Below are positions 14,885 to 23,836 of a DNA stretch of 33,430 nucleotides, one piece after another (within the stretch, counting starts at the first letter, position 1; each line of letters starts with the position of its first letter). Where the stretch lies: assembly GCA_903898755.1 (NCBI GenBank), contig CAIUGT010000026.1, forward strand, positions 1-33,430. The letters are read 5' to 3'. The notes below the pieces were generated by a model. That model was given only the letters and a program-made list of their open reading frames with translations. It did not search any database and had not been told where the DNA came from. This DNA is from an uncultured bacterium (GTDB lineage: Bacteria > Planctomycetota > Phycisphaerae > Phycisphaerales > SM1A02). The position numbers and the translations under genes were made by a program.

Positions 14885-17587
14885 TTAGTTTCTGTACTCG
14901 CCTTCAAATTCATTCGGCACGCTTTCATCAACGGCGTCCGAGGCGGTCTCACCCAAATTGTCTGGGTCCATGTTCGTGGTGCGTGGCGTTTCTTCCATCT
15001 CGCGCATGCGGTGCCAATCATCCAAACTAATCAACACTTCGCGGGCAACGCTTCCCTTGTGGTCGCTCAGAATTCCCGCCAGACCCATTTGATCCACCAA
15101 GCGACTCGCGCGGCCATAGCCAATGGCAAGCCGTCGTTGCAACAAACTCACGCTGCCGCGGCCCGATTCAATAATGATTTCCACGGCTTTTTCAAAGAAT
15201 GGATCGCGCTCGGAACAGTCGGTTGCGGCTGATCCACCGTCGCGGGCGTCGTTGTTGCCGACAACGGCTTTGGTTCCGCGAATAGCAACAAGTGAGCGCT
15301 CGAATGAAGGCTTGGCCACATCTTCCAAGAAGCGCGCCACTTTGCGCGTTTCACTGTCGGTGACAAGCGTGCCTTGCGAGCGGCGAAGTTCGCTGCTGCT
15401 TGGTGTAAGCACCAACATGTCGCCTTGACCAAGTAAAAGTTCCGCACCCTTTTGATCCAGCACAATGCGGCTGTCCATTCCGCTGGCCACTTTAAAGCTG
15501 ACGCGGCAAGGCATGTTGCTCTTAATTAAACCCGTCACAACATCCGCTTGCGGCCGCTGTGTTGCAAGCACTAAGTGCATGCCAACCGCGCGCGCCTTCT
15601 GCGCAATGCGAACAATGGACTGCTCGACTTCCTTGTGCGTCATGATTAAGTCCGCCAACTCATCCACCACAAACACAAGCGCGGGCAACTTCTTTGGAAT
15701 GCGCGCCTTCTCTAAATCATTGGCTGGCTTCAAGCGCGCGTACAACTCTTCTTCGCCAAGGCCGTTGTATGCGGTGATGTCTCGGCATCCCGCGTTCTTA
15801 AGCATGCCGTAGCGCTCCTCCATTTTGTCCACGGCCCATTCCAGAATGCCCGCGGCCTTGGACATTTCAGTGACCACGGGGCACATTAAGTGTGGAATGT
15901 CAGCAAATTGGCTCATTTCCACCATTTTTGGATCGACCAAACACAGCTTTAATTCGTCAGGACGTTTGGTGTACAGCCAACCCATGATGATGGTGTTCAT
16001 ACACACGCTCTTGCCGCTGCCGGTGGTGCCGGCGATCAACATGTGCGGCATCTTGGCAAGGTCAAGCACAAGCGGTTCGCCCGCGGAATCTTTTCCAAGG
16101 AACATTGGCAGCACCATGTCTTTGGCGTGGCCACCACTCATGAGTTCCTTCAACATCACCTTTTCTTTTTGGCGATTTGGAACTTCAATGCCAATGGATG
16201 TGCGGCCAACCATGTTCGGCAAGATGCGAATGTTTGGCGCTTGCAAGCTGCGCGCAATGTCGGAGGCGATGGTTTGCAGGCGAGCCACGCGCGTGCCTGG
16301 CGCAAGTTCAACGGAATACAGCGTGACCACGGGACCACTTTCAATGCCGGTGACTTCACCGTCAATTTGAAATGTGTGCAATGTTTGTTCAAGCACTTGC
16401 GCTTGGTCGCGCACATACGCCTCAACAGCTTCGGACCAATTGCCTTCGGGGTCGCCCAGAAGATCAAGGCCAGGGAATTGGTAGCCGTCGTAATTTTCCT
16501 GGCGCGGAATATCTTGATCACGCGCGATCACGGTGTTGTTGCCAGCCATACGCAGTGGAAGTTTGGCGATCTTCGCTTTCAGTTCTTCCTCGGTCAGAGT
16601 GCGTGGCGCTGCCACTTCGGCAATGGCGTTGTTGGCTTCCTCAACGGCGTCTATTTCCTCCTCTTCCACTTCTTCAGAATCATCGTTTTCATCGACAATT
16701 TCGTCGGTTTCTTCGACTTCGTCCTCTTCGGACTCGTTGGTGATTTCGGCTTCCTCTTCTTCGGCTTCAAGCACAGCGGCGGTCTTTGCGGAAGTCTTTG
16801 CCATTGCGGCAGCTTTCGCCGCGGCTCTTGCGCTCACCTTGCCAGCAATTTTTGCGCCAGCAAGCGCTGGAGTAAGAATGGCTGGACGTGTGCGCAGTTT
16901 CGCCATGAGGCTTTTCCAGTCCACTTGACGCATTGGCGCGGACCAATTCCATAAGTGCGAGAAATGTTTTGGAAGCGCGAAGACAATTTCATCCATGCAC
17001 ACAATTGCGCCAAGAGCCAGCGATGTCAGCAGCGCCAAACTTGTCGCGGTGCCGCTGAAACGCAATTGCAATTCGTCCGTGATCCACTGAGGAACAAGTC
17101 CAGCTTCGCAACCCGCCAACGCGCCAAGTCGTGGAAACCACAACGCATGCAACGCGCTGAAGGACAACATCATTAAACATGCACCAAACATTCGCACCAT
17201 TGGATGCGTGACGCGCCGACCACTGGCAACCGCGCCCAAGCCAATCGCAAACGCGATCATTGGAAGCCACGCGCCAAATCCAACTCCCATATAAATCCAA
17301 TATGAAAAGATGGCGCCAAGACGGCCCATGAGATTGCTCGCGGGGTCGCTGTGGATAGCCACAACATGGCTTGGCCAATCGGCGCTGTTAAATGTGGCGA
17401 GCGCCAAAAATAGGAACACCCACGTTCCGGCGGCCATGATCCAAGAGGCGCGGCGGGCGAAGGTGGGTGCGGGAAGGTCACTGAATGACCCAGTTGAACC
17501 AATAGATGCGGAGCGTGCCATGACTCCTAAGATCGGAAAAATGGCGGTTTCTTCGCCAAAATTGGCGGTTGGAATCGGTCGCCGCAT
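14885..17587 (-). CDS. ftsK: FtsK/SpoIIIE DNA translocase
   Basis: The protein has about four N-terminal membrane helices. A strongly acidic Glu/Asp-rich linker follows (about 16610-16770). The motor domain then carries Walker A 'GTTGSGKS' (near 16007-16030) and Walker B 'LVFVVDELADLIM'. A C-terminal winged-helix gamma domain ('GSVSLLQRRLAIGYGRASRL') follows, plus an acidic tail. This is the complete FtsK architecture: a septum-anchored hexameric pump that moves chromosome ends and activates XerCD at dif. The start is uncertain. The frame extends to a TTG at 17683. ATG codons lie at 17587 (GAAGG 4 bases upstream) and 17521 (AGGAG only 2 bases upstream). I use 17587. Confidence 0.93.
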   Translation of the reverse strand: MRRPIPTANFGEETAIFPILGVMARSASIGSTGSFSDLPAPTFARRASWIMAAGTWVFLFLALATFNSADWPSHVVAIHSDPASNLMGRLGAIFSYWIYMGVGFGAWLPMIAFAIGLGAVASGRRVTHPMVRMFGACLMMLSFSALHALWFPRLGALAGCEAGLVPQWITDELQLRFSGTATSLALLTSLALGAIVCMDEIVFALPKHFSHLWNWSAPMRQVDWKSLMAKLRTRPAILTPALAGAKIAGKVSARAAAKAAAMAKTSAKTAAVLEAEEEEAEITNESEEDEVEETDEIVDENDDSEEVEEEEIDAVEEANNAIAEVAAPRTLTEEELKAKIAKLPLRMAGNNTVIARDQDIPRQENYDGYQFPGLDLLGDPEGNWSEAVEAYVRDQAQVLEQTLHTFQIDGEVTGIESGPVVTLYSVELAPGTRVARLQTIASDIARSLQAPNIRILPNMVGRTSIGIEVPNRQKEKVMLKELMSGGHAKDMVLPMFLGKDSAGEPLVLDLAKMPHMLIAGTTGSGKSVCMNTIIMGWLYTKRPDELKLCLVDPKMVEMSQFADIPHLMCPVVTEMSKAAGILEWAVDKMEERYGMLKNAGCRDITAYNGLGEEELYARLKPANDLEKARIPKKLPALVFVVDELADLIMTHKEVEQSIVRIAQKARAVGMHLVLATQRPQADVVTGLIKSNMPCRVSFKVASGMDSRIVLDQKGAELLLGQGDMLVLTPSSSELRRSQGTLVTDSETRKVARFLEDVAKPSFERSLVAIRGTKAVVGNNDARDGGSAATDCSERDPFFEKAVEIIIESGRGSVSLLQRRLAIGYGRASRLVDQMGLAGILSDHKGSVAREVLISLDDWHRMREMEETPRTTNMDPDNLGETASDAVDESVPNEFEGEYRN

Positions 17588-17773
17588 CGGGCCTTCTATA
17601 TAAGGCTGGTCGATGGGTTGGTTGGCAAGTGAATTGGGCGTGGGGTGGTTGTTGGGTGCCTCTTTGATCGGAGTTCTTGGCAACCAGTAGGCATTTCATG
17701 CGTGAAAATGCGCTTGTTTGCAATGTTTTTCAACTTTCAGCCTGTCATGAAAGCCAAATTGCCCGCACTTGGT

Positions 17774-17779
17774 TACCAT
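17774..17779 (+). promoter_or_regulatory. -10-like box TACCAT, 7 bases before the fabZ-like start
   Basis: TACCAT ends 7 bases before the GTG at 17787. No Shine-Dalgarno sequence is present. It may drive the whole following gene run from a leaderless first message. Confidence 0.35.
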
Positions 17780-17786
17780 CGAAATC

Positions 17787-18203
17787 GTGAAATTCCAACT
17801 TATTGATGCGGTCTTGGAGCGGTCAGAGGACCGGATCGTGGCTATTAAAAACGTCACTTCAGCCGAGGAATACCTTGCGGATCACTTTCCTGGCTTTCCA
17901 GTTTTGCCCGGGGTGTTCATGCTTGAAGCCATGGTTCAGGCTGCGCGGGAGCTGTTAAAGGATCAATCCAAAGTTCGATTGGTGCTGGGAAATGTGCGCG
18001 CCCTGAGATATGGAAGTTTTGTCCGCCCAGGCGAGGCGCTGCAAGTGGAAGTCACGCGCGAAAAAATTCATGAAGATGGGTCGTTTGGTATGAAAGGTAC
18101 AGCCCTAGTTGTCCGCTCCACCGGAGTTGGCGAAACGGCAGTCTCTGGTCGCTTTACAATGCGACCCGTTCGAATTCACGCCGCCGTTGCGGCAACTCAC
18201 TAA
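17787..18203 (+). CDS. FabZ-like 3-hydroxyacyl-ACP dehydratase
   Basis: I use the GTG at 17787, giving 'MKFQLIDAVLERSED', which fits the usual FabZ N terminus. The TTG at 17769 would add six residues. The hot-dog domain carries 'DHFPGFPVLPGVFMLEAMVQ', with the catalytic His and Glu of FabZ in place. The enzyme should dehydrate 3-hydroxyacyl groups on an acyl carrier protein. It is directly followed by an atypical ACP and a second hot-dog dehydratase, so it probably serves a dedicated ACP and not, or not only, general fatty acid synthesis. Whether it is the main FabZ cannot be told from this window. Confidence 0.88.
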   Translation: MKFQLIDAVLERSEDRIVAIKNVTSAEEYLADHFPGFPVLPGVFMLEAMVQAARELLKDQSKVRLVLGNVRALRYGSFVRPGEALQVEVTREKIHEDGSFGMKGTALVVRSTGVGETAVSGRFTMRPVRIHAAVAATH

Positions 18204-18251
18204 TCCGTCGCCCATGGAAGGGCGGCATCACCACTGAATGGAGAATTCACA

Positions 18252-18656
18252 TTGTCATTTGATCGCACACAGATAGAAGCAGGCGTTCGCGAAGTTCTTG
18301 AAGAGGCTCTTGGCGTTGACTCGGAGGACGTTAAACCAACGTCCACGTTGACTGGCGACTTGGGCGCGGAGAGCATTGACTTTCTGGACATTCAATTTCG
18401 CTTGGAGAAGAAATTTTCCACGCCCGCGAAACCGTTCAAAATTGAGCAGGGTGAATTGTTCCCCGAGAACATGTTGCAAGACGCAAGCATGGTTGAGAAT
18501 GGCAAAGTGACCGACAAGGGCTTCGCGCTTTTGAAGGAAAAACTGCCGCATATTGACTTTTCCAACTTTGAAAAAGATCGCTCGGTGGGCAAACTTAGCG
18601 AAGTGTTTACCGTGAAAAGTTTGACTGACTTTGTGGACAACAAACTCAAAGCTTGA
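18252..18656 (+). CDS. Atypical acyl carrier protein with an extended C-terminal half
   Basis: The start is a TTG supported by a GGAG 8 bases upstream. Helix I ('VREVLEEALGV') and the phosphopantetheine site 'GAESIDFLDIQFRLEKKF' (Ser41) are clear; the usual 'DSL' is 'ESI'. The protein is 134 residues, well above the usual 75-85. About 45 extra residues ('KPFKIEQGELFPENMLQD...') sit between helix II and the final helix 'SLTDFVDNKLKA'. Such long ACPs are specialised carriers. Its neighbours on both sides are hot-dog dehydratases, which suggests that they act on acyl chains carried by this protein. Confidence 0.88.
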   Translation: MSFDRTQIEAGVREVLEEALGVDSEDVKPTSTLTGDLGAESIDFLDIQFRLEKKFSTPAKPFKIEQGELFPENMLQDASMVENGKVTDKGFALLKEKLPHIDFSNFEKDRSVGKLSEVFTVKSLTDFVDNKLKA

Positions 18657-18705
18657 TGTTTTGATTTGCGCGGCGCAAACCGCGTGCGCGTTTGCAAAGA
18701 GCACT

Positions 18706-18741
18706 TGAAACGTTGCCTGAAATGTTGCCAGAAATATTGTC
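18706..18741. repeat. Short degenerate tandem repeat (three 12-base units)
   Basis: Three consecutive 12-base units, TGAAACGTTGCC, TGAAATGTTGCC and AGAAATATTGTC, lie in the gap between the ACP and the second dehydratase. No function is evident. They could be a binding-site array or slippage. Confidence 0.5.
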
Positions 18742-18779
18742 TGACCTATAGCTGGCAATATTGGTAGAAAGAATCGCCC

Positions 18780-19298
18780 ATGCGTTGGATGTGGATTGAC
18801 ATGATGGTTGCGTTTGAACCTGGACACCGCTTGACCGCGGTGAAGAATGTCAGTTTGGCGGAGGATCATTTACACGATCACTTCGCGGATCAACCCATCA
18901 TGCCAGCGTCGCTGATGTTGGAAGGCATGGCGCAGACCGCGGGTGTTTTGGTTGGAAGCATGCGCGGCTTTAAAGAAAAAGTGATTCTTGCAAAGATTGG
19001 TTCGGCCACGATTGACGCGGATGTCATTCCAGGGCAAACCATTCGCTACGACGCAGTGATTGAGCGCGTGGATGAGTCTGGCGCCAGCACAAAAGGCACT
19101 ATTTCTTGCTTTGATCACAGAACTGGCGCATGGACGGACATTGGCTCCACGGAAATTGTGTTCAGCCACATTGACAACAATCGCAGCGGCCTGAATTTTC
19201 CAAAAGAGAACTTTGTCTTTGGCGAAAATTTCAAGCGCTTGCTGAACGCTGCCGGACTTTCGCAAGTGATGACCGCCGCGGGAGTGACAGGGCCGTAA
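18780..19298 (+). CDS. Second hot-dog dehydratase (FabA/FabZ-like)
   Basis: The 172-residue protein begins 'MRWMWIDMMVAFEPGHRLTA' and contains 'HDHFADQPIMPASLMLEGMAQTAG'. The catalytic His and Glu of the FabA/FabZ fold are present, but the usual PG after HF is replaced by AD, and the C terminus is longer. It differs clearly from the first dehydratase, so it is not a simple duplicate. It probably acts on acyl chains of the adjacent atypical ACP, either as a dehydratase or as an isomerase-type partner. The next gene starts 12 bases after its stop. Confidence 0.82.
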   Translation: MRWMWIDMMVAFEPGHRLTAVKNVSLAEDHLHDHFADQPIMPASLMLEGMAQTAGVLVGSMRGFKEKVILAKIGSATIDADVIPGQTIRYDAVIERVDESGASTKGTISCFDHRTGAWTDIGSTEIVFSHIDNNRSGLNFPKENFVFGENFKRLLNAAGLSQVMTAAGVTGP

Positions 19299-19310
19299 GG
19301 CTTGCGCGCC

Positions 19311-19865
19311 ATGCATCATCTTGCCGTTTATGCCGGTTCATTTGATCCCATCACCTTGGGACACATTGATGTGCTTGAACGCAGTCGCAGTATTTTTGAC
19401 GAGGTGATTCTTGCCATTGGAATTAACATTGATAAGCCGCCGTTGTTCACCATTGAGGAACGACGCGAGTTCGCGCAGATTTTGGTTGAGCGCTTGCTGA
19501 AGAAAAATCCAAAGGGCGCCAAGATTCGCGTGGAGAGTTACAACGGACTCACCACGGACTTTGCGCGCAAGCAAAGCGCGTCGGCGATTATTCGCGGCAT
19601 TCGCAATGTCACCGACCTGGCTTCTGAATGCCAACTCGCCATCACCAATCGGCAGGTGGCGGAAATTGAGACCGTATTTATTTTGACGGGCGAAAGTTTT
19701 GCCTACGTGTCCAGCAGTTTGATTAAGCAAATTGCGGCTTTTGGTGGGGATTTACAGCGACTTTCAGCGTTGGTTCCGCCGGAGGTGATCGCCGCGCTTG
19801 AAAGCAAGCGGCGCGATCCCAATGATCCGCTGAGTCGTCTTGCAAAGGAATCCGCCCCGGACTAA
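19311..19865 (+). CDS. coaD: Phosphopantetheine adenylyltransferase
   Basis: I use the ATG at 19311 (the TTG at 19302 is the alternative). The 184-residue protein has the nucleotidyltransferase motif 'YAGSFDPITLGHIDVLERS', 'DKPPLFTIEER' and the C-terminal 'FAYVSSSLIKQIAAFGGD', all diagnostic for CoaD. It transfers AMP from ATP to 4'-phosphopantetheine, the penultimate step of coenzyme A synthesis. It is slightly longer than E. coli CoaD (159 aa) because of a C-terminal extension. It is tightly packed behind the ACP/dehydratase genes and shares the operon with panB, another gene of the same pathway. Confidence 0.95.
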   Translation: MHHLAVYAGSFDPITLGHIDVLERSRSIFDEVILAIGINIDKPPLFTIEERREFAQILVERLLKKNPKGAKIRVESYNGLTTDFARKQSASAIIRGIRNVTDLASECQLAITNRQVAEIETVFILTGESFAYVSSSLIKQIAAFGGDLQRLSALVPPEVIAALESKRRDPNDPLSRLAKESAPD

Positions 19866-19868
19866 ATC

Positions 19869-20552
19869 ATGGCGGCTAGTTTAAAAATTATTTCCATTGG
19901 CGCAATGAGCGCGCATCCGTTGTGGAACGAGAAGGGCGATGTGCGCGCGGCGCACACAACCACTTCGCTTGTGGTGTCGGGTGACGCGGTGATTTTGGTT
20001 GATCCGTCGTTGCCGCCTCAGATTTTGCTTCCGCGTTTGTCCGAGCGCACTGGCAAGGGCGCCGAAAGTATCACGCATGTTTTTCTAACCAGCTTTCATC
20101 CGCTTCGCCGGCGTGGGTTGGCGGCATTTGCAAACGCCACCGTGTGGATTGGCGAGCTTGAGCAAGAAGGCGTGCGCGCGCAACTTCGTGAAAAACTTGA
20201 GCGGGCGCGCGCGGAGAAAGACGCGGAACTGACCCGCATGTTGCGCGATGAATTGGAAATACTCAACGCCTGTGAAGTGGCGCCCGATCAATTGGCAGAG
20301 GGCGTGGATTTATTTCCGTTGCCTGGAGTTTCCATTGGTTCAAGCGGCTTGCTTTTGCCCACGCCTGCAACCACTATTTTGATCGCGGGTGACGCCGTGG
20401 CCACTTCGGAGCATTTGGAGCAGGGCCGCGTGATATCGCCGTGCTTTGACATTCAACAAGCGCTCGAATCACTGAAGGAAGCCATTGAAATAGCGGACAT
20501 GATCGTGCCTGGGCGCGACAATCTGATCAACAATCCGTCGCGACGATTTTAA
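19869..20552 (+). CDS. Metallo-beta-lactamase-fold protein with most metal ligands replaced
   Basis: The 227-residue protein follows the metallo-beta-lactamase fold: 'TTSLVVSGDAVILVDPSLP', 'THVFLTSFHPLRRRGL', 'FPLPGVSIGSSGLLL', 'TTILIAGDAVA' and 'DMIVPGRDNLI'. Compared with the canonical motifs, HxHxDH has become S75-F-H77-P-L79-R80, the PGH histidine is V154, and the final GH histidine is R216. Only H77 and the bridging D175 remain. It is therefore unlikely to hold two zinc ions and may be a pseudoenzyme or a binding protein. An insert of about 40 charged helical residues lies in the middle (about 98-138). It begins 3 bases after coaD. Confidence 0.8.
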   Translation: MAASLKIISIGAMSAHPLWNEKGDVRAAHTTTSLVVSGDAVILVDPSLPPQILLPRLSERTGKGAESITHVFLTSFHPLRRRGLAAFANATVWIGELEQEGVRAQLREKLERARAEKDAELTRMLRDELEILNACEVAPDQLAEGVDLFPLPGVSIGSSGLLLPTPATTILIAGDAVATSEHLEQGRVISPCFDIQQALESLKEAIEIADMIVPGRDNLINNPSRRF

Positions 20553-20569
20553 GGGAAAGCGGGCTACTA

Positions 20570-21505
20570 TTGGCACCTGTGGAACCCAACAACGCACCAT
20601 TGAATGAATCGCTTGCCACCAATCGCACCACCGACGCGGGCGCCGGTGAGGCCATTACCTTGCGCACGTTGGCGCGCATGGCTCGCGAACAAAAACGCTT
20701 CACATGTTTAACGTGCTACGACGCAACCACTGCGCGCTGGCTTGACCGCGCCGGCGTGGAAGTTTTATTGGTTGGCGACACCGCGGCCGAAGTCATTCTT
20801 GGACACACGGCAACCATTCATGCGCCGCTTGATTTCATGGTGGAGATCACCGCCGCCGTGAAGCGTGGCGCACCGCGACGCGTCGTCATGGCGGACATGC
20901 CTTTTCTTTCCTATCAATGTGAACAAGCCGACGCCATTCGCAACGCCGGAAGATTTCTCACACAGGGCATGGCCGACTGCGTGAAGTTGGAAGTGGATCG
21001 ATCGTTCGCGACGCTTGTTGAGCAAATGGCGCGCGCCGGAATTCCGGTGGTGGCCCATGTTGGAAGTCGTCCGCAACAAGCCAAGATGAAGGGCGGATAT
21101 TTTTCGGCGGGGCGAACCGCGGAGGACGCTGTTCGTATTGTGGCCGACGCATCTGCCATGGAAGCCGCCGGCGCCAGCATGTTGCTTGTTGAAGCATGTC
21201 CACCAGAGGTAACGCAATTGATTGTTGAGCGCGCCACAATTCCTGTAATTGGTTGCGGAGCCGGTTCAAGTTGTCACGGACAAGTTGTTGTATTGCAAGA
21301 CATTCTTGGAATGAGTGATTGGCAGCCTGCATTCGCGCAACCAATGGCCGCCGTTGGCCAAGCCATTCAGGCGGGCGCCGCGGCTTTTGCTGAGCTTGTT
21401 CGCGCAGGGAAATTGCCTGGAAAAACGTATCGCATGGAGCAAGCCGAGCAGGAAAAACTGCGGGGCATGTTGCGTTCTGGAAACGACTCACATGCGGCGC
21501 ATTGA
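20570..21505 (+). CDS. panB: 3-methyl-2-oxobutanoate hydroxymethyltransferase (ketopantoate synthesis)
   Basis: The barrel enzyme shows 'TCLTCYDATTARWLDRAGVEV', 'LLVGDTAAEVILGH' (D70), 'VVMADMPFLSY' (D109), 'DCVKLEVD' (K139 and E141) and 'MLLVEACPPEV' (E208). These are the magnesium ligands and catalytic residues of PanB. It adds a hydroxymethyl group from methylenetetrahydrofolate to 2-oxoisovalerate, the first step towards pantothenate and CoA. The start is unclear: TTG at 20570 or GTG at 20579, the latter 8 bases after a TACTAT box. The N-terminal 25-30 residues look unstructured. The stop overlaps the next gene by 14 bases. Confidence 0.93.
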   Translation: MAPVEPNNAPLNESLATNRTTDAGAGEAITLRTLARMAREQKRFTCLTCYDATTARWLDRAGVEVLLVGDTAAEVILGHTATIHAPLDFMVEITAAVKRGAPRRVVMADMPFLSYQCEQADAIRNAGRFLTQGMADCVKLEVDRSFATLVEQMARAGIPVVAHVGSRPQQAKMKGGYFSAGRTAEDAVRIVADASAMEAAGASMLLVEACPPEVTQLIVERATIPVIGCGAGSSCHGQVVVLQDILGMSDWQPAFAQPMAAVGQAIQAGAAAFAELVRAGKLPGKTYRMEQAEQEKLRGMLRSGNDSHAAH

Positions 21506-22967
21506 ATTTCTTGGACCATCTTTAGTGGTGCTCGCCGCGGCTGGCGTGTTGTTGTTTGTTGGACCTGTGGCGGTGCGCCAAGTTTCCCAAGGAATGACCG
21601 CAACTCAAATGAGCTCGGCCGAGGCGCGCCTTCACTCGGGTTCCATTTTAGACCAAATGTCACAGGCTTCGCGTGATGTCGCCATTTTTGTCGAGCCAAG
21701 CGTTGTGCATGTCAGCAGCACTGGAACATTAAGTGGGCGCGGAACTGGTCGCGCATTTAATAATTCCGGAAGCGGTTGGGTCTACGACTCCGCGGGTCAC
21801 ATTGTGACCAACGCCCACGTTGTTGAGGGCGCAACCAGACTTGAAGTGCAAATGTTTGATGGCGAGCGTCGCGAGGCGAAATTGCTTGGCGCTGATTTGC
21901 GCACGGACATAGCTGTATTGCAAGTGGATGGGCAAGGTCTTGTGCCCGCGCAACGCGAGGCTCAAGATCCGCAACAAGGCGACATGGTGTTCGCATTTGG
22001 AAGTCCGTTTGATTTTCGTTTCTCAATGAGCAATGGAATTGTGTCGGGTGTGGGACGCGCCGCGGGCATTACCGAAATTGAATATGAAAATTTCATCCAG
22101 ACGGATGCGGCCATCAATCCCGGTAACTCGGGCGGGCCGCTGACCAACACCAAAGGGCATGTTGTTGGCATGTCCACGGCTATTGCCACGGGTCGTGGAA
22201 ATGGCGTTTCGCAGGGGCAATTCTCTGGTATTGGGTTGGCCATTCCAATTTCCATGATTGACAATGTGGTAGACCAACTGATTGATCATGGCGTGGCGTT
22301 GAAGGGATATTTGGGAGTTTCCATGTTGAACATAGAAGACTTGGCGCGCATGCGCCTGCGCGATCCAATTCTTCAAGCCACCGCGAAATATTTTCAAGGC
22401 GACGGGGTGGTGATCGAATTCGTCAGCCCGCAAAGCCCCGCCGAAATTGCCGGGTTGCGCATTGGAGATGTGATCACGCAATTTGCTGGTCAGCGCATTG
22501 AGAGCGTTGCGCAACTGAAAACCATGATTGCTTCTCGTCAACCAAGTGAAAGTTTGAGCGTGGACGCATGGAGGCCTGATGTTGAAAATAAGCGCGGCGA
22601 AAATTTCAGCGTGCAGGTTGTCATTGAACAATTGAAACCGGAGACAAATTCAAAATTGATCGTCGATACTTTGAGAAGTATTGGCGTTAAAAAATTGGCG
22701 TCATCCACCGAAGCAATGGCGCAGCAATTTGGCGTTCCATTTGATCGGGGCGTATTGGTGGAGGAAGTTGTGGCGGGTTCAAGCGTGGCTGGAATTCTGC
22801 CGCCAGGAACTTTAATTATGGAAGTGTTTGGTCAAAAAATAGCCAATTTGGATGATTTTTACACGCGAATCAATCGCAAACTGAGAACGCAGGGCGCTCC
22901 TGAACTTGTGCTTGGGGTTCGCCAACAAAATGGCGATGTGGCGCAATTGCGAATTCCGCTTCCCTAA
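21492..22967 (+). CDS. HtrA/DegP-type serine protease with two PDZ domains
   Basis: I use the ATG at 21492, which begins '[20 protein letters not shown]', a membrane anchor or signal. Earlier in-frame codons lie inside panB. The trypsin-like domain has the full catalytic triad: 'VTNAHVV' (H109), 'RTDIAVLQV' (D139) and 'NPGNSGGPL' (S213). Two PDZ domains follow (about residues 275-370 and 400-490), with the carboxylate-binding 'YLGVSM' loop in the first. HtrA proteases degrade or refold damaged envelope proteins. The 14-base overlap with panB implies coupled translation, an unusual partner for a metabolic gene. Confidence 0.92.
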   Translation: MRRIEFLGPSLVVLAAAGVLLFVGPVAVRQVSQGMTATQMSSAEARLHSGSILDQMSQASRDVAIFVEPSVVHVSSTGTLSGRGTGRAFNNSGSGWVYDSAGHIVTNAHVVEGATRLEVQMFDGERREAKLLGADLRTDIAVLQVDGQGLVPAQREAQDPQQGDMVFAFGSPFDFRFSMSNGIVSGVGRAAGITEIEYENFIQTDAAINPGNSGGPLTNTKGHVVGMSTAIATGRGNGVSQGQFSGIGLAIPISMIDNVVDQLIDHGVALKGYLGVSMLNIEDLARMRLRDPILQATAKYFQGDGVVIEFVSPQSPAEIAGLRIGDVITQFAGQRIESVAQLKTMIASRQPSESLSVDAWRPDVENKRGENFSVQVVIEQLKPETNSKLIVDTLRSIGVKKLASSTEAMAQQFGVPFDRGVLVEEVVAGSSVAGILPPGTLIMEVFGQKIANLDDFYTRINRKLRTQGAPELVLGVRQQNGDVAQLRIPLP

Positions 22968-22983
22968 ATTTATTTTCAAGCGA

Positions 22984-22989
22984 TAGCAT
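22984..22989 (+). promoter_or_regulatory. -10-like box TAGCAT, 7 bases before the ABC ATPase start
   Basis: TAGCAT ends 7 bases before the ATG at 22997, with no Shine-Dalgarno sequence. It lies in the short gap after the protease gene and could give the ATPase its own leaderless message. Confidence 0.35.
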
Positions 22990-22996
22990 TCATTCC

Positions 22997-23836
22997 ATGA
23001 GCGCGAAACATTTATTGGAAGTTCGTGATCTCAAGACATGGTTTCCTATTCGTCGCGGTGTTTTGCAACGCGTCACAGGACATGTGAAAGCCGTAGACGG
23101 AGTCAGTTTTCATTTGGACAAGGGCGAAACATTGGGCCTGGTCGGGGAATCGGGTTGCGGCAAGACCACGGTTGGGCGCACGTTGTTGCGCTTGGCGGAC
23201 CACTCTGGTGGACAAGCCCTGTTTGAAGGCCACGATATTTTCGCGATGAACTCCGTCCAGCTGCGCGCGGCGCGGCGCAAGATGCAAATTATTTTTCAAG
23301 ATCCGGGCGGAAGTTTAAATCCGCGAATGCGTGTGGGGCGGATCGTGGGCGAGCCAATCGAGGTGCACGGGCTTGCAAGTGGTGACGAGTTACGCGAGCG
23401 CGTTGAGAAATTGTTGGAGCGCTGCGGTTTGTGGCGCGCGGCGGCAGATCGATATCCGCATGAGTTCAGCGGTGGTCAGCGCCAACGCATTGGCATTGCG
23501 CGCGCGCTTGCATTGAACCCAGCATTGATCGTGTGCGACGAACCAACCAGCGCCCTTGATGTCAGCATTCAAAGCCAAATACTGAATTTGCTCAAGGATT
23601 TGCAGGACGAATTTCAGTTGTCCTATTTGTTCATCAGCCATGACATGGCGGTGATTCACCATATTTGCGACCGAATTGCCGTGATGTATGACGGCAAGAT
23701 TGTGGAAGAGGGTCCGCGCGACGAGGTGATTCACCGGCCGCAACATCCGTACACCAAAGCGTTGTTAAGCGCGGTGCCAGAGGCCGATCCGCGGCGCAAG
23801 CGAACACTTGTGCAAATGCAAGGCATGCGAACTTGA
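22997..23836 (+). CDS. Oligopeptide/dipeptide-type ABC transporter ATPase (DppF/OppF-like)
   Basis: The 279-residue ATPase contains Walker A 'GESGCGKTT', the signature '[19 protein letters not shown]', Walker B '[12 protein letters not shown]', the H-loop '[10 protein letters not shown]' and the C-terminal oligopeptide-transporter motif '[12 protein letters not shown]'. This is the second ATPase (F-type) of peptide/nickel importers, which normally works with a D-type ATPase, two permeases and a binding protein. None of them is adjacent, so the partners must be elsewhere. The stop overlaps the start of the next gene by 4 bases. Confidence 0.92.
   Translation: MSAKHLLEVRDLKTWFPIRRGVLQRVTGHVKAVDGVSFHLDKGETLGLVGESGCGKTTVGRTLLRLADHSGGQALFEGHDIFAMNSVQLRAARRKMQIIFQDPGGSLNPRMRVGRIVGEPIEVHGLASGDELRERVEKLLERCGLWRAAADRYPHEFSGGQRQRIGIARALALNPALIVCDEPTSALDVSIQSQILNLLKDLQDEFQLSYLFISHDMAVIHHICDRIAVMYDGKIVEEGPRDEVIHRPQHPYTKALLSAVPEADPRRKRTLVQMQGMRT

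Noticed and set aside
14885-17683. Using the TTG at 17683 as ftsK start
   Set aside because: It would add a proline-rich stretch without resemblance to FtsK, and two ATG codons follow. It cannot be excluded, so the start is marked uncertain.
21315-21491. Upstream extension of the HtrA protease inside panB
   Set aside because: The extension lies wholly within panB in another frame, and the ATG at 21492 begins a normal membrane anchor.
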